A stretch of 64,000 bases of DNA, taken from NCBI GenBank assembly GCA_965658275.1, contig CBFHRN010000003.1, positions 1 to 64,000 of the forward strand. The letters run 5' to 3'. The translations under genes were made by a program, and so were the position numbers. Numbering within the stretch: position 1 is the first letter of the stretch; the number at the start of each line of letters is the position of its first letter. This DNA comes from Croceimicrobium sp965658275 (GTDB lineage: Bacteria > Bacteroidota > Bacteroidia > Flavobacteriales > Schleiferiaceae). The notes beneath the pieces were generated by a model. That model saw nothing but the letters and a program-made list of their open reading frames with translations, made no database searches and had not been told where the DNA came from. Positions 35,361 through 44,373 of this stretch are shown piece after piece.

Positions 35361-35368
35361 TAGCTTTG
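35361..35368 (+). promoter_or_regulatory. -7 box of the thioesterase gene at 35374
   Basis: TAGCTTTG matches TAnnTTTG and ends 5 nt before the ATG at 35374, which predicts a leaderless or near-leaderless mRNA. No -33 TTG is clear. Confidence 0.5.
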
Positions 35369-35373
35369 CACGC

Positions 35374-35820
35374 ATGAATAAACAGGAAGTTTTTCAAAAC
35401 ACTATTCGTATACGTTGGAGTGACTTGGATCCAATAGGGCATGTTAGGCATTCGGTTTATTATGATTTTGGTGCTCAGTTACGAACCGAACTCTTTATTG
35501 AAAGGGGAATCCGCGTAGAAGAAATGACTAAAGCTGGTTTTGGGCCGGTGCTTTTTGAGGAGAAAGCAAAGTTTATACGTGAGCTTCATTTTGGAGATAA
35601 TCTCATAATGAACGGAGCTCTATCGGGTCTTAGGAAAGATTTTAGTCGATTCGCCTTTAGACATGAAATCTGGAAGAATGACGACACATTATGCGCGACG
35701 GTTGAGGTTTTAGGAGCCTGGATTGATTTAAAAGCCAGAAAACTTACGATTCCTCCACAGGAATTTTTAGATAAGCTTAGTAACTTACCTCGCCACGAAG
35801 ATTTTAAGTGGCTTGACTAA
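35374..35820 (+). CDS. 4HBT-family acyl-CoA thioesterase
   Basis: A 148-aa hotdog protein with IRWSDLDPIGHVRHSVYYDFG near residues 11-31; Asp17 is the likely catalytic residue. It is one of three hotdog thioesterases in the window. It precedes fabG by 13 nt, which fits a fatty-acid or acyl-CoA role. The substrate is unknown. Confidence 0.87.
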   Translation: MNKQEVFQNTIRIRWSDLDPIGHVRHSVYYDFGAQLRTELFIERGIRVEEMTKAGFGPVLFEEKAKFIRELHFGDNLIMNGALSGLRKDFSRFAFRHEIWKNDDTLCATVEVLGAWIDLKARKLTIPPQEFLDKLSNLPRHEDFKWLD

Positions 35821-35833
35821 ATTTAAATAATAG

Positions 35834-36580
35834 ATGAGACTATTAGAGGGTAAAACAGCTCTTATCACAGGGGCTTCAAAAGGTATAGGCAAGGGAATTG
35901 CCGAGGTTTTTGTTCAACATGGTTGCAATGTAGCCTTTACGTATTTGTCTTCCGTAGAGCAGGCCGAAGCGGTGGAAAAAGAACTTTCTGCAGGCGATGT
36001 AAAGGTTAAAGGTTATCGATCTGATGCGTCAGATTATCAAGCGGCTCATGATTTAGTCGATGCTGTATTAAAGGATTTTGATACGATCGATATTGTAATC
36101 AATAATGCTGGGGTAACTCGTGACAACTTGCTGATGCGCATGTCAGAAGAAGACTTTGATAAGGTGATGGAGATTAACTTGAAGTCTATTTTCAATCTAA
36201 CTAAAGCCGTGCAAAGAACCATGCTTAAGGCGCGCTCTGGTTCTATTATTAACATGAGCTCCGTTGTTGGTGTAAAAGGCAATGCTGGTCAAGCTAACTA
36301 CGCTGCTTCCAAAGCCGGTATCATTGGATTTAGCAAATCAGTGGCTTTAGAACTTGGCTCGCGCAATATCCGTTGCAATGTCGTAGCTCCCGGTTTTATT
36401 GAAACCGAAATGACCGATAAGCTTGATGAGAAAACGGTGCAAGGATGGAGAGATGCTATTCCTTTGAAAAGAGGTGGTAAACCTGAAGATATTGCCAATG
36501 CTTGTTTATTCTTAGCTTCCGATCTATCGAATTATGTAACTGGCCAAGTTCTGCAAGTGGATGGCGGTATGCTCACCTAA
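35834..36580 (+). CDS. fabG: 3-oxoacyl-ACP reductase FabG
   Basis: A 248-aa short-chain dehydrogenase that reduces 3-oxoacyl-ACP with NADPH in fatty acid elongation. TGASKGIGKG (13-22) binds the cofactor, NNAG lies near 90, and the catalytic Ser and Tyr-x-x-x-Lys are visible in NMSSVVG and NYAASKAG. The end has the FabG-like segment FLASDLSNYVTGQVLQVDGGM. It sits in a + strand run with a thioesterase before and a VWA-like protein after. Confidence 0.94.
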   Translation: MRLLEGKTALITGASKGIGKGIAEVFVQHGCNVAFTYLSSVEQAEAVEKELSAGDVKVKGYRSDASDYQAAHDLVDAVLKDFDTIDIVINNAGVTRDNLLMRMSEEDFDKVMEINLKSIFNLTKAVQRTMLKARSGSIINMSSVVGVKGNAGQANYAASKAGIIGFSKSVALELGSRNIRCNVVAPGFIETEMTDKLDEKTVQGWRDAIPLKRGGKPEDIANACLFLASDLSNYVTGQVLQVDGGMLT

Positions 36581-36586
36581 AACTAG

Positions 36587-38608
36587 ATGAACGAAATAAG
36601 CTTTATTCATAGTCCATATTGGCTAATACCAGCGGCACTTGTTGCTGGGGCTATGGTATATGTGCTTTATTTTCGATCGAATAAATACAGCCCTAGGCAA
36701 AGACTTTTGCTTGGGGCTTTTCGCTTTTTAAGTATCCTGGCTTTGAGCGTATTGCTCTTAAGACCGGTGTTTATTTCGACCAAAATTGAAGAGCAAAAGC
36801 CAGAACTTATTTGGCTTCAAGATGCATCAAAATCTACTCAAGTCAATGAAGAAGTCGATCAGAATTACGCCTTAGAAAAAGAAAAGCTTTTTAATTCCCT
36901 GGGTGACAAGTATAGGATTAAAGAGTTTTTATTTAGCGATCGGCTTTATGTGGACTCCGTTGAATTTAAGGGTATTACGAACCTCGATAGGAGTTTACAG
37001 GAATTAAAGAGACTCTATTACAATCAAAAGGTCGCGGCGCTTGTATTAGCGAGTGATGGAATTTTAAATAGGGGAAGATCTCTCCAATTACTTCAATTTG
37101 AAAACGCTGAAAAAATTTACAGCTTAAAGCTTGGTGAAGCTGATCAAAAACCGAGTTTAGAAATACTAGACCTTCGCTTCAATCCTGAAGTTCTTCTAGG
37201 CAGAAAGTTTCAATTGGAATTTGACTTAAGTGGTACCAATCTATCGGCTCAGAACTTGTTGCTTCAGTTAAAGGATAATCAGGGAAACCTCTTGAGCGAA
37301 AGCAGATATGAAAGTAGTGGCAATGCTTGGCACGAATCAGGTGCCATCGAAATTGAAGGCTCAAAAGAGGGTGTAAATTCCTTTACATTAGAATTAAGTG
37401 CGGAAAATGGTCTTAAAGCTTCCAAAAGGTTTTCCATAAAGGTTCAAGAGGATAAAATTGAAACAATTGTATATACCAAAGAATCACACCCAGATATTGC
37501 AGCAATAACAAGGGCTCTCATGCAAGACCCTTTAATTTCAATTAATTACACCCAAGACCTTAATGAATTGGAGGATTCGAAGGCAGATTTGATAATTAGC
37601 ACCGAAAGTAGTCCTGAGTTTTTAAGTGTACTTGAATCCAAAGCATGGCCTCATATTTTACTCTTATCAGCAAAAAGTAAAAAAGGGGGTTACCTAAAAA
37701 CGGTTATGGGCTCTGAAGACTTTGAGTCGGAAAAGCAATACGCCGATTGGAACCCTAATTTTAGTCTATTTCCAGTTTCCAAAGAGCAAGAGAGTCTTTG
37801 GGAAGAATTTCCGCCCTTAGACGGGATTTACGGTCCAAGTCAATTACCTGATGCCGCTAATATCCTATTTTATAAACGCTTGGATAATTTAAGGACAAAG
37901 GAAGGACTTGTCTTTTTAAGTGATGATAGTTTCGGTGTTCGAGCTTGCGTATTTCTAGGTAGGGGCCTTTGGAGATGGCGACTTCATAATTACCGATTAG
38001 AGGGCAACTTCGATGCTTTTGACGGTTTTATAGCTAACCTCAGTCAGTATCTCTTGGCACAAGAAAAGAAAGCCCCCTTGCGGTTGATTTGGGAAAAGGA
38101 GATAATTGAAGGCTTGAGCACAAAGGTTCAAGCAAAACTTTATGATAAATCAGGTAACTTAATAAATAACAAGAATTTAGAGCTAAGTTTATTTAGAGAT
38201 GGGGAAGAAGCCTATCAATATATTCTAAATCCTTACCGGAATATATATCAGCAAAAATTGATGGATCTAAAAGCGGGACTATACCGGTATACAGCGGAAG
38301 TCGATTTGGGCGGGGAATTGATTTACGATAGGGGGACCCTTGAGGTTCTTCCTAATGATTTAGAGGATCAAAACCGTAAAGCTAACCATGAAGGTTTAGA
38401 TACTTGGGCAATTTCCAATGGAGGAGATGCTTATAGCCTAAAGGACCTTTCAAGTCTTCAGGATGAGTTAATTCAACAAAACTTTTCTGGACAATTGATT
38501 GAACAAAGGAATAAGGAGGAAATTCTTAGCAGATGGCCTTTGTTCTTTGTATTTTTGGGATTATTCGCTTTCGAATGGTTCCTTCGTAAGTATTGGGGCC
38601 AATATTAA
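36587..38608 (+). CDS. membrane protein with VWA-like domain
   Basis: A 673-aa protein anchored at both ends. Two N-terminal membrane helices (about 10-28 and 42-60) are followed by a large extracytoplasmic part and a C-terminal helix near residue 648-665. LQDASKSTQ near residue 80 fits a DxSxS metal site as in von Willebrand factor A domains. Beta-sandwich regions follow around 200-290 and 490-560. BatA-like and similar Bacteroidota proteins share this plan, but no MoxR gene is next to it. The function is unknown. It is 6 nt after fabG and 10 nt before the SPFH gene. Confidence 0.72.
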   Translation: MNEISFIHSPYWLIPAALVAGAMVYVLYFRSNKYSPRQRLLLGAFRFLSILALSVLLLRPVFISTKIEEQKPELIWLQDASKSTQVNEEVDQNYALEKEKLFNSLGDKYRIKEFLFSDRLYVDSVEFKGITNLDRSLQELKRLYYNQKVAALVLASDGILNRGRSLQLLQFENAEKIYSLKLGEADQKPSLEILDLRFNPEVLLGRKFQLEFDLSGTNLSAQNLLLQLKDNQGNLLSESRYESSGNAWHESGAIEIEGSKEGVNSFTLELSAENGLKASKRFSIKVQEDKIETIVYTKESHPDIAAITRALMQDPLISINYTQDLNELEDSKADLIISTESSPEFLSVLESKAWPHILLLSAKSKKGGYLKTVMGSEDFESEKQYADWNPNFSLFPVSKEQESLWEEFPPLDGIYGPSQLPDAANILFYKRLDNLRTKEGLVFLSDDSFGVRACVFLGRGLWRWRLHNYRLEGNFDAFDGFIANLSQYLLAQEKKAPLRLIWEKEIIEGLSTKVQAKLYDKSGNLINNKNLELSLFRDGEEAYQYILNPYRNIYQQKLMDLKAGLYRYTAEVDLGGELIYDRGTLEVLPNDLEDQNRKANHEGLDTWAISNGGDAYSLKDLSSLQDELIQQNFSGQLIEQRNKEEILSRWPLFFVFLGLFAFEWFLRKYWGQY

Positions 38609-38618
38609 TTAGAAAAAA

Positions 38619-39434
38619 ATGAATCAAAGAACGACCTACGCAATCATTATAGCCTTTGTCGGCTTTTTAGTCATTGTATTAACCTGGAATTCAATAACTT
38701 TTACTATTCGCACCGGTGAAAAAGCAGTTATTTTCCGGAAGTTCCAAGGAGGATTAGATTTGGATAAAGTCTATGCTCAAGGTTTTCATGTAAAGTGGCC
38801 TTGGGATGATATCCATATTTATGACATGAAGAAAAAGGAATCTGTAAGCAGTATGGAGGTTTTAAGTCGTAATGGACTTACAATCAAACTAGAACTCTCT
38901 TACCGTTACTATCCTTTAGAGTCTCAAATAGGCTATTTACATAACGAGATTGGTGAGAATTACCATGAGAAAATCATTATTCCCCAAGTTCGTTCAGCAA
39001 CTCGTGAAGTAATTGGAAAGTATTTACCAGAGGAATTATATTCTACGAAAAGGGAGAATATTCAGGTTGAAATTTTCCAACGCACCTCTCAAGCTTTACG
39101 CAACAATTATTTAGAATTAGATGCTGTTTTAATTCGTGAGGTTACCCTTCCTGCTAAATTAAAAGCGGCAATCGAACGTAAGCTAGAGCAGGAGCAAGCA
39201 TCCTTAGAGTATGAGTTTAAAATTCAACAAGCTAAAAAAGAGGCAGAACGTCAAAGGATTGAAGCTGAAGGTAAAGCAAAGGCTAATGATATCATCAACA
39301 GCTCTTTAACGGACAAAATTTTACGGGAAAAAGGTATTGAAGCAACCCTTCGCCTTGCAGAATCGGAAAATGCCAAAACAGTAATTATCGGTTCAGGCAA
39401 AGATGGTCTACCTATAATCTTAGGAAATAAATAA
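38619..39434 (+). CDS. SPFH/prohibitin-family membrane protein
   Basis: A 271-aa protein. One N-terminal membrane anchor (residues 7-25) is followed by an SPFH/band-7 domain (about 27-200). A charged coiled coil (QEQASLEYEFKIQQAKKEAERQ, roughly 190-225) follows, rich in Lys/Glu/Ala. The end resembles prohibitins. Such proteins form ring or scaffold assemblies in membranes and often bind proteases. The next gene, pepD, starts 1 nt after its stop, so the two are co-transcribed. Confidence 0.86.
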   Translation: MNQRTTYAIIIAFVGFLVIVLTWNSITFTIRTGEKAVIFRKFQGGLDLDKVYAQGFHVKWPWDDIHIYDMKKKESVSSMEVLSRNGLTIKLELSYRYYPLESQIGYLHNEIGENYHEKIIIPQVRSATREVIGKYLPEELYSTKRENIQVEIFQRTSQALRNNYLELDAVLIREVTLPAKLKAAIERKLEQEQASLEYEFKIQQAKKEAERQRIEAEGKAKANDIINSSLTDKILREKGIEATLRLAESENAKTVIIGSGKDGLPIILGNK

Positions 39435-39435
39435 T

Positions 39436-40896
39436 ATGTCTCAAGAAATAAGAAACCTAGAGCCTCGCAATGTGTGGGGCTTTTTTGCGGACTTAAACCA
39501 AGTTCCTCGTCCTTCTAAAAAGGAAGAGAAAGTACAAGAATTTGTAATTAATTGGGCTAAAGAGCGCAATCTCACCTGGAAACAAGATGAAATTGGTAAT
39601 ATCTTAATTGAGAAGCCTGCTACCATCGGAATGGAAGATCGCCGAAAAGTGGTTCTACAAGCGCATTTAGATATGGTATGCCAAAAGAATGCGGATACAG
39701 ATTTTGATTTCGAAACGCAAGGGATCAACATGTATGTGGATGGTGAGTGGGTAAAGGCCAAGGGAACAACACTTGGTGCGGACAATGGCATGGGTGTGGC
39801 AAGCATTTTGGCCGTTTTAGATTCAAGTGATATTCCTCATCCAGCCTTAGAGGCTTTATTTACCACAGATGAAGAGGCAGGTATGACAGGAGCGCATAAT
39901 TTACAATCTGGCTTCTTAAGTGGCGATATCTTAATGAATTTGGACACCGAGGATGATGATGAATTAAGCATAGGCTGCGCGGGTGGTATTGACACAGATG
40001 TGGACTGGTCTTACAGCGAAGAAAGTACTACTAACAGTAATGAAGTTGCCTATCAAATAAGCGTTAAAGGACTTTTTGGAGGACATTCAGGAATGGACAT
40101 CATTTTTGGCCGTGGCAATGCGAATAAGATTTTAAATCGTATGATTTTCGACCCCGAAGTACGATTCGGATGGTCTATTAGTGAATTTGAAGGAGGTGGA
40201 TTACGAAATGCAATCCCTCGTGAAGCTCATGCAACGGTTATACTTTCAAAAAACCTTGAAGCTTCAGCTTTAGCATATTGGAAAGAAAGAGCTGCTCAAC
40301 TAGAATCCGAGTTTGCCTCCACCGACCCCAATGTGACAATCACAGTTAAATCCATTGAATTGCCCGCTAAAAAAATGATAGCTTCGGATTTTGCCAAGTT
40401 TAGCCAGGCTTTGCAATGCACCCACGATGGAATTCATCGTATGAGTCCGGATGTAAAAGATTTAGTGGAAACCAGTAACAATGTGGCACACGTTAGCCTC
40501 AAAGAAGGAGCACTATGTTTGAAGGCACTTCAACGAAGCGACCGAGAAAGCGCAAAATTTGACATTGCTGATTCGGTGGCAGCTCCCTGGAGATTAATAG
40601 GGGCTCAGGTGAAACATAGCGGTTCTTATCCCGGATGGAAACTGGATCCAAATGCACCCATGCTTGGAATGATGAAGGACCTCTATAAGGAACTATTTAA
40701 GGAAGAGCCCAGGGTTTTAGCCTGTCATGCCGGTTTGGAATGTGGTCTATTAGGGCAGCATTATCCCGAATTGGAAATGATTTCATTTGGACCTACCATT
40801 AAAAATCCGCATTCCCCAGATGAAAAGGTTAAAATTGATTCGGTTGCTAAATTCTGGTCCTATTTCCTAGAAGCTTTAAAACGAGTTCCAGCATAA
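39436..40896 (+). CDS. pepD: aminoacyl-histidine dipeptidase PepD
   Basis: A 486-aa M20-family dipeptidase that cleaves Xaa-His dipeptides such as carnosine. The first metal site shows QAHLDM near residue 76-81 and GADNGMG near 115-121. The catalytic Glu and metal ligand are in TTDEEAGMTG, and the later Asp in NLDTED. PTIKNPHSPDE near the end supplies the last His. No signal peptide is seen, so it is cytoplasmic. It closes a + strand run with the SPFH gene. Confidence 0.94.
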   Translation: MSQEIRNLEPRNVWGFFADLNQVPRPSKKEEKVQEFVINWAKERNLTWKQDEIGNILIEKPATIGMEDRRKVVLQAHLDMVCQKNADTDFDFETQGINMYVDGEWVKAKGTTLGADNGMGVASILAVLDSSDIPHPALEALFTTDEEAGMTGAHNLQSGFLSGDILMNLDTEDDDELSIGCAGGIDTDVDWSYSEESTTNSNEVAYQISVKGLFGGHSGMDIIFGRGNANKILNRMIFDPEVRFGWSISEFEGGGLRNAIPREAHATVILSKNLEASALAYWKERAAQLESEFASTDPNVTITVKSIELPAKKMIASDFAKFSQALQCTHDGIHRMSPDVKDLVETSNNVAHVSLKEGALCLKALQRSDRESAKFDIADSVAAPWRLIGAQVKHSGSYPGWKLDPNAPMLGMMKDLYKELFKEEPRVLACHAGLECGLLGQHYPELEMISFGPTIKNPHSPDEKVKIDSVAKFWSYFLEALKRVPA

Positions 40897-40954
40897 GGAT
40901 ATAGCTTGTATTTTCGCAAAACCTCACCTCATAAAATACGCGAAATTGAGTTCT

Positions 40955-41809
40955 ATGAACCTTAAAATTGTCGAATGCCCTCGTGACGCCATGCAGGGCA
41001 TCGACGAATTCATCCCTACAGAGAAGAAAATTAGTTATTTACAGTCTCTTCTTCAAGTAGGTTTCGACACTTTGGACTTTGGTAGCTTTGTGTCTCCTAA
41101 AGCAATCCCACAATTGAAAGATACCGCCCAGGTCTTAGAAGGCTTGGACTTAAGTACAACGGACACCAAATTATTGGCCATCGTTGCCAATCTTAGGGGA
41201 GCACAGGAGGCTTCTGCGCATCCCGATATTCATTATTTGGGCTATCCCTTTTCAGTTTCTGAGGTTTTTCAACAGCGCAATACCAATAAGTCCATTGCCG
41301 AAAGCAGAGTCTTAGTAGGTCAAATTTTAGATATCTGTGCTCAGTCCGGTAAAGAATTGGTCCTTTATGTTTCCATGGGTTTTGGAAATCCTTATCGTGA
41401 ACCCTGGAGTGCAGCTATCGTAGCCGACTTTGTAGAGGACTTAGTAAATATGGGGGTTCGTATAATTTCGCTCTCCGACACCATTGGAACCTCGAATCCA
41501 GAAAGCATAGAACACCTTTTTGGACAATTGATTCCTGCTTTCCCACAAATAGAGTTTGGGGCTCATTTACATACACAGGCCCATAATTGGCGCGAAAAGG
41601 TTGTTGCCGCCTATGAGAATGGCTGTCGCAGATTTGATGGAGCCATTAAAGGGTATGGAGGTTGCCCAATGGCTACCGATGATTTAACCGGAAATATGCC
41701 AACCGAGAAGCTTCTTTCCTTCTTTACCGAGAAGAAAATTACCCACGGTTTAGACGCATTGGCCTTCGAATCGGCCTATAATAAAGCCTTACAGACCTTC
41801 CCATTGTAA
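40955..41809 (+). CDS. mvaB: hydroxymethylglutaryl-CoA lyase
   Basis: Cleaves HMG-CoA to acetyl-CoA and acetoacetate, the last step of leucine catabolism. I use the ATG at 40955 (284 aa); a TTG lies at 40946. KIVECPRDAMQG is the TIM-barrel opening, with Glu and Arg where the family binds metal and substrate. GAHLHTQAHNW carries the metal-binding His pair, and YGGCPMATDDLTGNMPTE has the active-site Cys. The fumarate- and acetoacetate-forming FahA elsewhere in the window feeds the same ketone body pool. Confidence 0.9.
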   Translation: MNLKIVECPRDAMQGIDEFIPTEKKISYLQSLLQVGFDTLDFGSFVSPKAIPQLKDTAQVLEGLDLSTTDTKLLAIVANLRGAQEASAHPDIHYLGYPFSVSEVFQQRNTNKSIAESRVLVGQILDICAQSGKELVLYVSMGFGNPYREPWSAAIVADFVEDLVNMGVRIISLSDTIGTSNPESIEHLFGQLIPAFPQIEFGAHLHTQAHNWREKVVAAYENGCRRFDGAIKGYGGCPMATDDLTGNMPTEKLLSFFTEKKITHGLDALAFESAYNKALQTFPL

Positions 41810-42060
41810 TTTTTTTTGGGTATCAAATTTTCTGTAAGATCGGATTTCACTAATCCTTTATGACCTTAAAATTCTTCCAATTAAATCAATTTGATATTCA
41901 GGATTTTATCTTTCTGGTAGATTTTTTTTCTTGATTAAAATCCAATAGTAATAATTCCACGTATATAACGGAAAGCTTATAATAGCAAGGATTTCAAAGG
42001 CTATTTAATTTGCTTGAAAGAAGAATTATTACTTAATTTCAAAACTGAAACGAATTAGGA

Positions 42061-42201
42061 ATGGGAGAAATTTTACAGATTGCTTTAGAGGTAAAGGCCT
42101 ATGTGGAGGAGAATGGCAGAACCCTTTCGGTTAGCCAAGGCAAAATGTTAAAAGACTTAAGCCCCTTCGAAATAGAATATTATAACAAGCAGACGGCTTA
42201 A
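42061..42201 (+). CDS. small ORF of 46 aa, possible gene
   Basis: The ATG at 42061 is preceded by AATTAGGA, a weak ribosome site, and the ORF ends with TAA at 42199-42201. The sequence (starting MGEILQIALEVKAYV) is a helical, acidic small protein. The 251-bp gap before it (41810-42060) is AT-rich and holds nothing I can identify. The ORF could also be chance. Confidence 0.35.
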   Translation: MGEILQIALEVKAYVEENGRTLSVSQGKMLKDLSPFEIEYYNKQTA

Positions 42202-42205
42202 TCTC

Positions 42206-42213
42206 TATTTTTG
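42206..42213 (+). promoter_or_regulatory. -7 box of the DCC protein gene
   Basis: TATTTTTG matches TAnnTTTG, 13 nt before a TTG start at 42227. It lies just after the small ORF's stop. Confidence 0.45.
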
Positions 42214-42226
42214 CCAAAAAGAAAGC

Positions 42227-42691
42227 TTGTTCCAAAAAATAAACTCTACTCAATTTAATCCACAAAAGCCTACCATGATATGGGATGGCCAATGTGGATT
42301 TTGCGCTTACTGGATTACCTACTGGCAAGGATTTACGAAAGATCAGATAGATTATATACCCTTCCAAGATTTAAATGGTCTCGCCCAAGACATTCCCCTT
42401 GAAAGATTTGCGGAGTCTGTTCGCTTCGTCGACCAAAAAGGGCGTGTGTATAATGGTCCCGAAGCCGCTTATTTCAGTCTCTATTATATGGGCAAGAGGA
42501 AGTTTCTTTATCGGATGTACAAAAAGAATGGGCTCTTCATGAAATGGAGTGATCAGCTGTATCAACTAATTGCCAATAATCGCTCCATTGCCTTTAGAAT
42601 TACCAAATATCTATGGGGCTCAAACCCGGAGCAAATGAGGCCTTTTTGGGCAATCTATCTTTTTGTATTGGTCTATTTCATATTTATCTAA
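42227..42691 (+). CDS. DCC-family thiol-disulfide oxidoreductase-like protein (DUF393)
   Basis: A 154-aa protein of the DCC family, named for the Asp-Cys-Cys motif seen here as WDGQCGFC (about residues 18-25). The start is probably TTG at 42227; an ATG at 42275 would leave only two residues before DGQC and cut the first strand. A hydrophobic tail at the end may touch the membrane. Family members are believed to act on thiols but the partner is unknown. It precedes bshC, the bacillithiol gene, which is suggestive. Confidence 0.78.
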   Translation: MFQKINSTQFNPQKPTMIWDGQCGFCAYWITYWQGFTKDQIDYIPFQDLNGLAQDIPLERFAESVRFVDQKGRVYNGPEAAYFSLYYMGKRKFLYRMYKKNGLFMKWSDQLYQLIANNRSIAFRITKYLWGSNPEQMRPFWAIYLFVLVYFIFI

Positions 42692-42733
42692 GTCCTAATA
42701 GACACCCTAAATAGAAACCGCAGCTTTTAATTC

Positions 42734-42741
42734 TAAATTTG
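42734..42741 (+). promoter_or_regulatory. -7 box of bshC
   Basis: TAAATTTG matches TAnnTTTG and ends 4 nt before the ATG at 42746, so the mRNA is probably leaderless. No -33 TTG is clear. Confidence 0.55.
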
Positions 42742-42745
42742 CGAC

Positions 42746-44344
42746 ATGAAAGAAGTGGAATGTATTCCTTATTCCCAAACAGGTTTCTTTAGCCAATTAA
42801 TGCTGGACTATATAGCCAAGTCTCCTAGCATTGAGCCCTTCATCAATGATTTCCCTTCGATAGCTTCTTTTAAAACTCAAATCCAGCGCAAAGCAGGTTT
42901 TTCTAAAGAACAAAGGAAGGTTTTAGTAAGTAGCCTAAAGAAACAGTATCAAGAAGGAGGCATTAAGCTTAAAGACGATTACATCGATCGCATTGAAGCT
43001 CTGCAAAAAGACAATACCTATACCGTAACGACGGGTCATCAGTTAAATATTCTTACCGGACCACTTTATTTCATTTATAAGATCATCAGCACCATAAACT
43101 TAGCTGAACAACTTTCGGAAGCTTATCCGAGTTATAATTTTCAGGCTATTTATTGGATGGCCACTGAAGATCACGATTTTGAAGAAATATCTTTTATAAA
43201 TCTCTTTGGTGGAAGGCTTCAATGGCAAAACTCTTTAAATGGTGCCGTTGGTGCAATGCCCACTTTTGGCATGGGAAAGGTAATCGATGAGCTCGAAGAA
43301 CACCTTGGCCCAGGAACACAAGCTTCCGAAATTATTGACATTTTCAGAAAAGCCTATCACGAACATGATAATTTGGCGCAGGCCACACGCTTTATCGCCC
43401 ATCAACTATTTAAAGCCTACGGTTTATTAGTAATTGATGGAGACGACGTCGATTTGAAGCGGTCTATGATTCCTCATTTCAAGGTCGACTTATACGAGGT
43501 TAGCTATAAAGAAGCGGCTCAAACCCAGAGTGAAGCTTTAAAAAAGGACTATTTCGCTCAGGTTTATCCGCGCGAGATTAATCTCTTTTATTTGCAGCCA
43601 GGTCTAAGAGAGCGCATTGAAAAGAAAGGGGAGAAGTGGCATGTTTTAAACACCGATATAAATTTCAATCAGCACGAGCTGGAAGAAGAGCTAAATAGTC
43701 ATCCAGAACGTTTTAGTCCGAATGTAATTTTAAGACCTCTTTATCAAGAGGTTGTGCTCCCAAACTTGGCTTACATTGGTGGAGGAGGTGAAATTGCTTA
43801 TTGGCTACAATTAAAAACCTTGTTTGATAAAGCCGATGTTCCGTATCCTATGCCCATGCTTCGAAACTCAGTGTTGTTTGTGGAGCAAAAATGGCAGAAT
43901 CGGATGGCAGATTTAAATCTAAGCCCCATAGAACTTTTCAAAGGCTTAGAGCCGCTCAAACAAGATTATATAGCTAAGTATTTTCCTGAAGATATTACTC
44001 TAAGGAAGTACGACGAGCAGATCGAAAAACTTTTTACGGACCTAGAATCCATCGCCGAAATAACGGACAAAAGCATGTTGGGAGCAGTGAATGCTCAGAG
44101 GCAGAAACAGCTAAATGGCATTGCTAATCTTCGTAAAAAGCTTATTAGGGCCGAAAAAAGAAGACAAAGTGAGGATATGGAAAAATTAGAGCGTATCTAT
44201 TACGCCTTGTTTCCGAAGGGAGGCTTGCAAGAGCGTCATGATAACTTATCCTATTATTACGCCGCTTTTGGATCCAATTTCATCCAGATTTTAAAAGATT
44301 CTTTAAACCCTCTTGATTCTTCCTTTAGCATTATAAAGGCTTAA
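42746..44344 (+). CDS. bshC: bacillithiol synthase BshC (cysteine-adding enzyme)
   Basis: A 532-aa protein that adds cysteine to glucosaminyl-malate, the last step of bacillithiol synthesis. VTTGHQLNILTGPLYFIYK near residue 93-111 and WMATEDHDFEEI near 137-148 are the BshC hallmarks. A long coiled coil lies near residues 440-490. The length fits the family. Neither bshA nor bshB is in the window. Confidence 0.95.
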   Translation: MKEVECIPYSQTGFFSQLMLDYIAKSPSIEPFINDFPSIASFKTQIQRKAGFSKEQRKVLVSSLKKQYQEGGIKLKDDYIDRIEALQKDNTYTVTTGHQLNILTGPLYFIYKIISTINLAEQLSEAYPSYNFQAIYWMATEDHDFEEISFINLFGGRLQWQNSLNGAVGAMPTFGMGKVIDELEEHLGPGTQASEIIDIFRKAYHEHDNLAQATRFIAHQLFKAYGLLVIDGDDVDLKRSMIPHFKVDLYEVSYKEAAQTQSEALKKDYFAQVYPREINLFYLQPGLRERIEKKGEKWHVLNTDINFNQHELEEELNSHPERFSPNVILRPLYQEVVLPNLAYIGGGGEIAYWLQLKTLFDKADVPYPMPMLRNSVLFVEQKWQNRMADLNLSPIELFKGLEPLKQDYIAKYFPEDITLRKYDEQIEKLFTDLESIAEITDKSMLGAVNAQRQKQLNGIANLRKKLIRAEKRRQSEDMEKLERIYYALFPKGGLQERHDNLSYYYAAFGSNFIQILKDSLNPLDSSFSIIKA

Positions 44345-44373
44345 GAAGTATCTTCGAACCTTAATCCACTCCT

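Noticed and set aside
41810..42060. Hidden gene or RNA in the 251-bp gap after HMG-CoA lyase
   Set aside because: The region is AT-rich with stops in all frames I read and no convincing hairpin.
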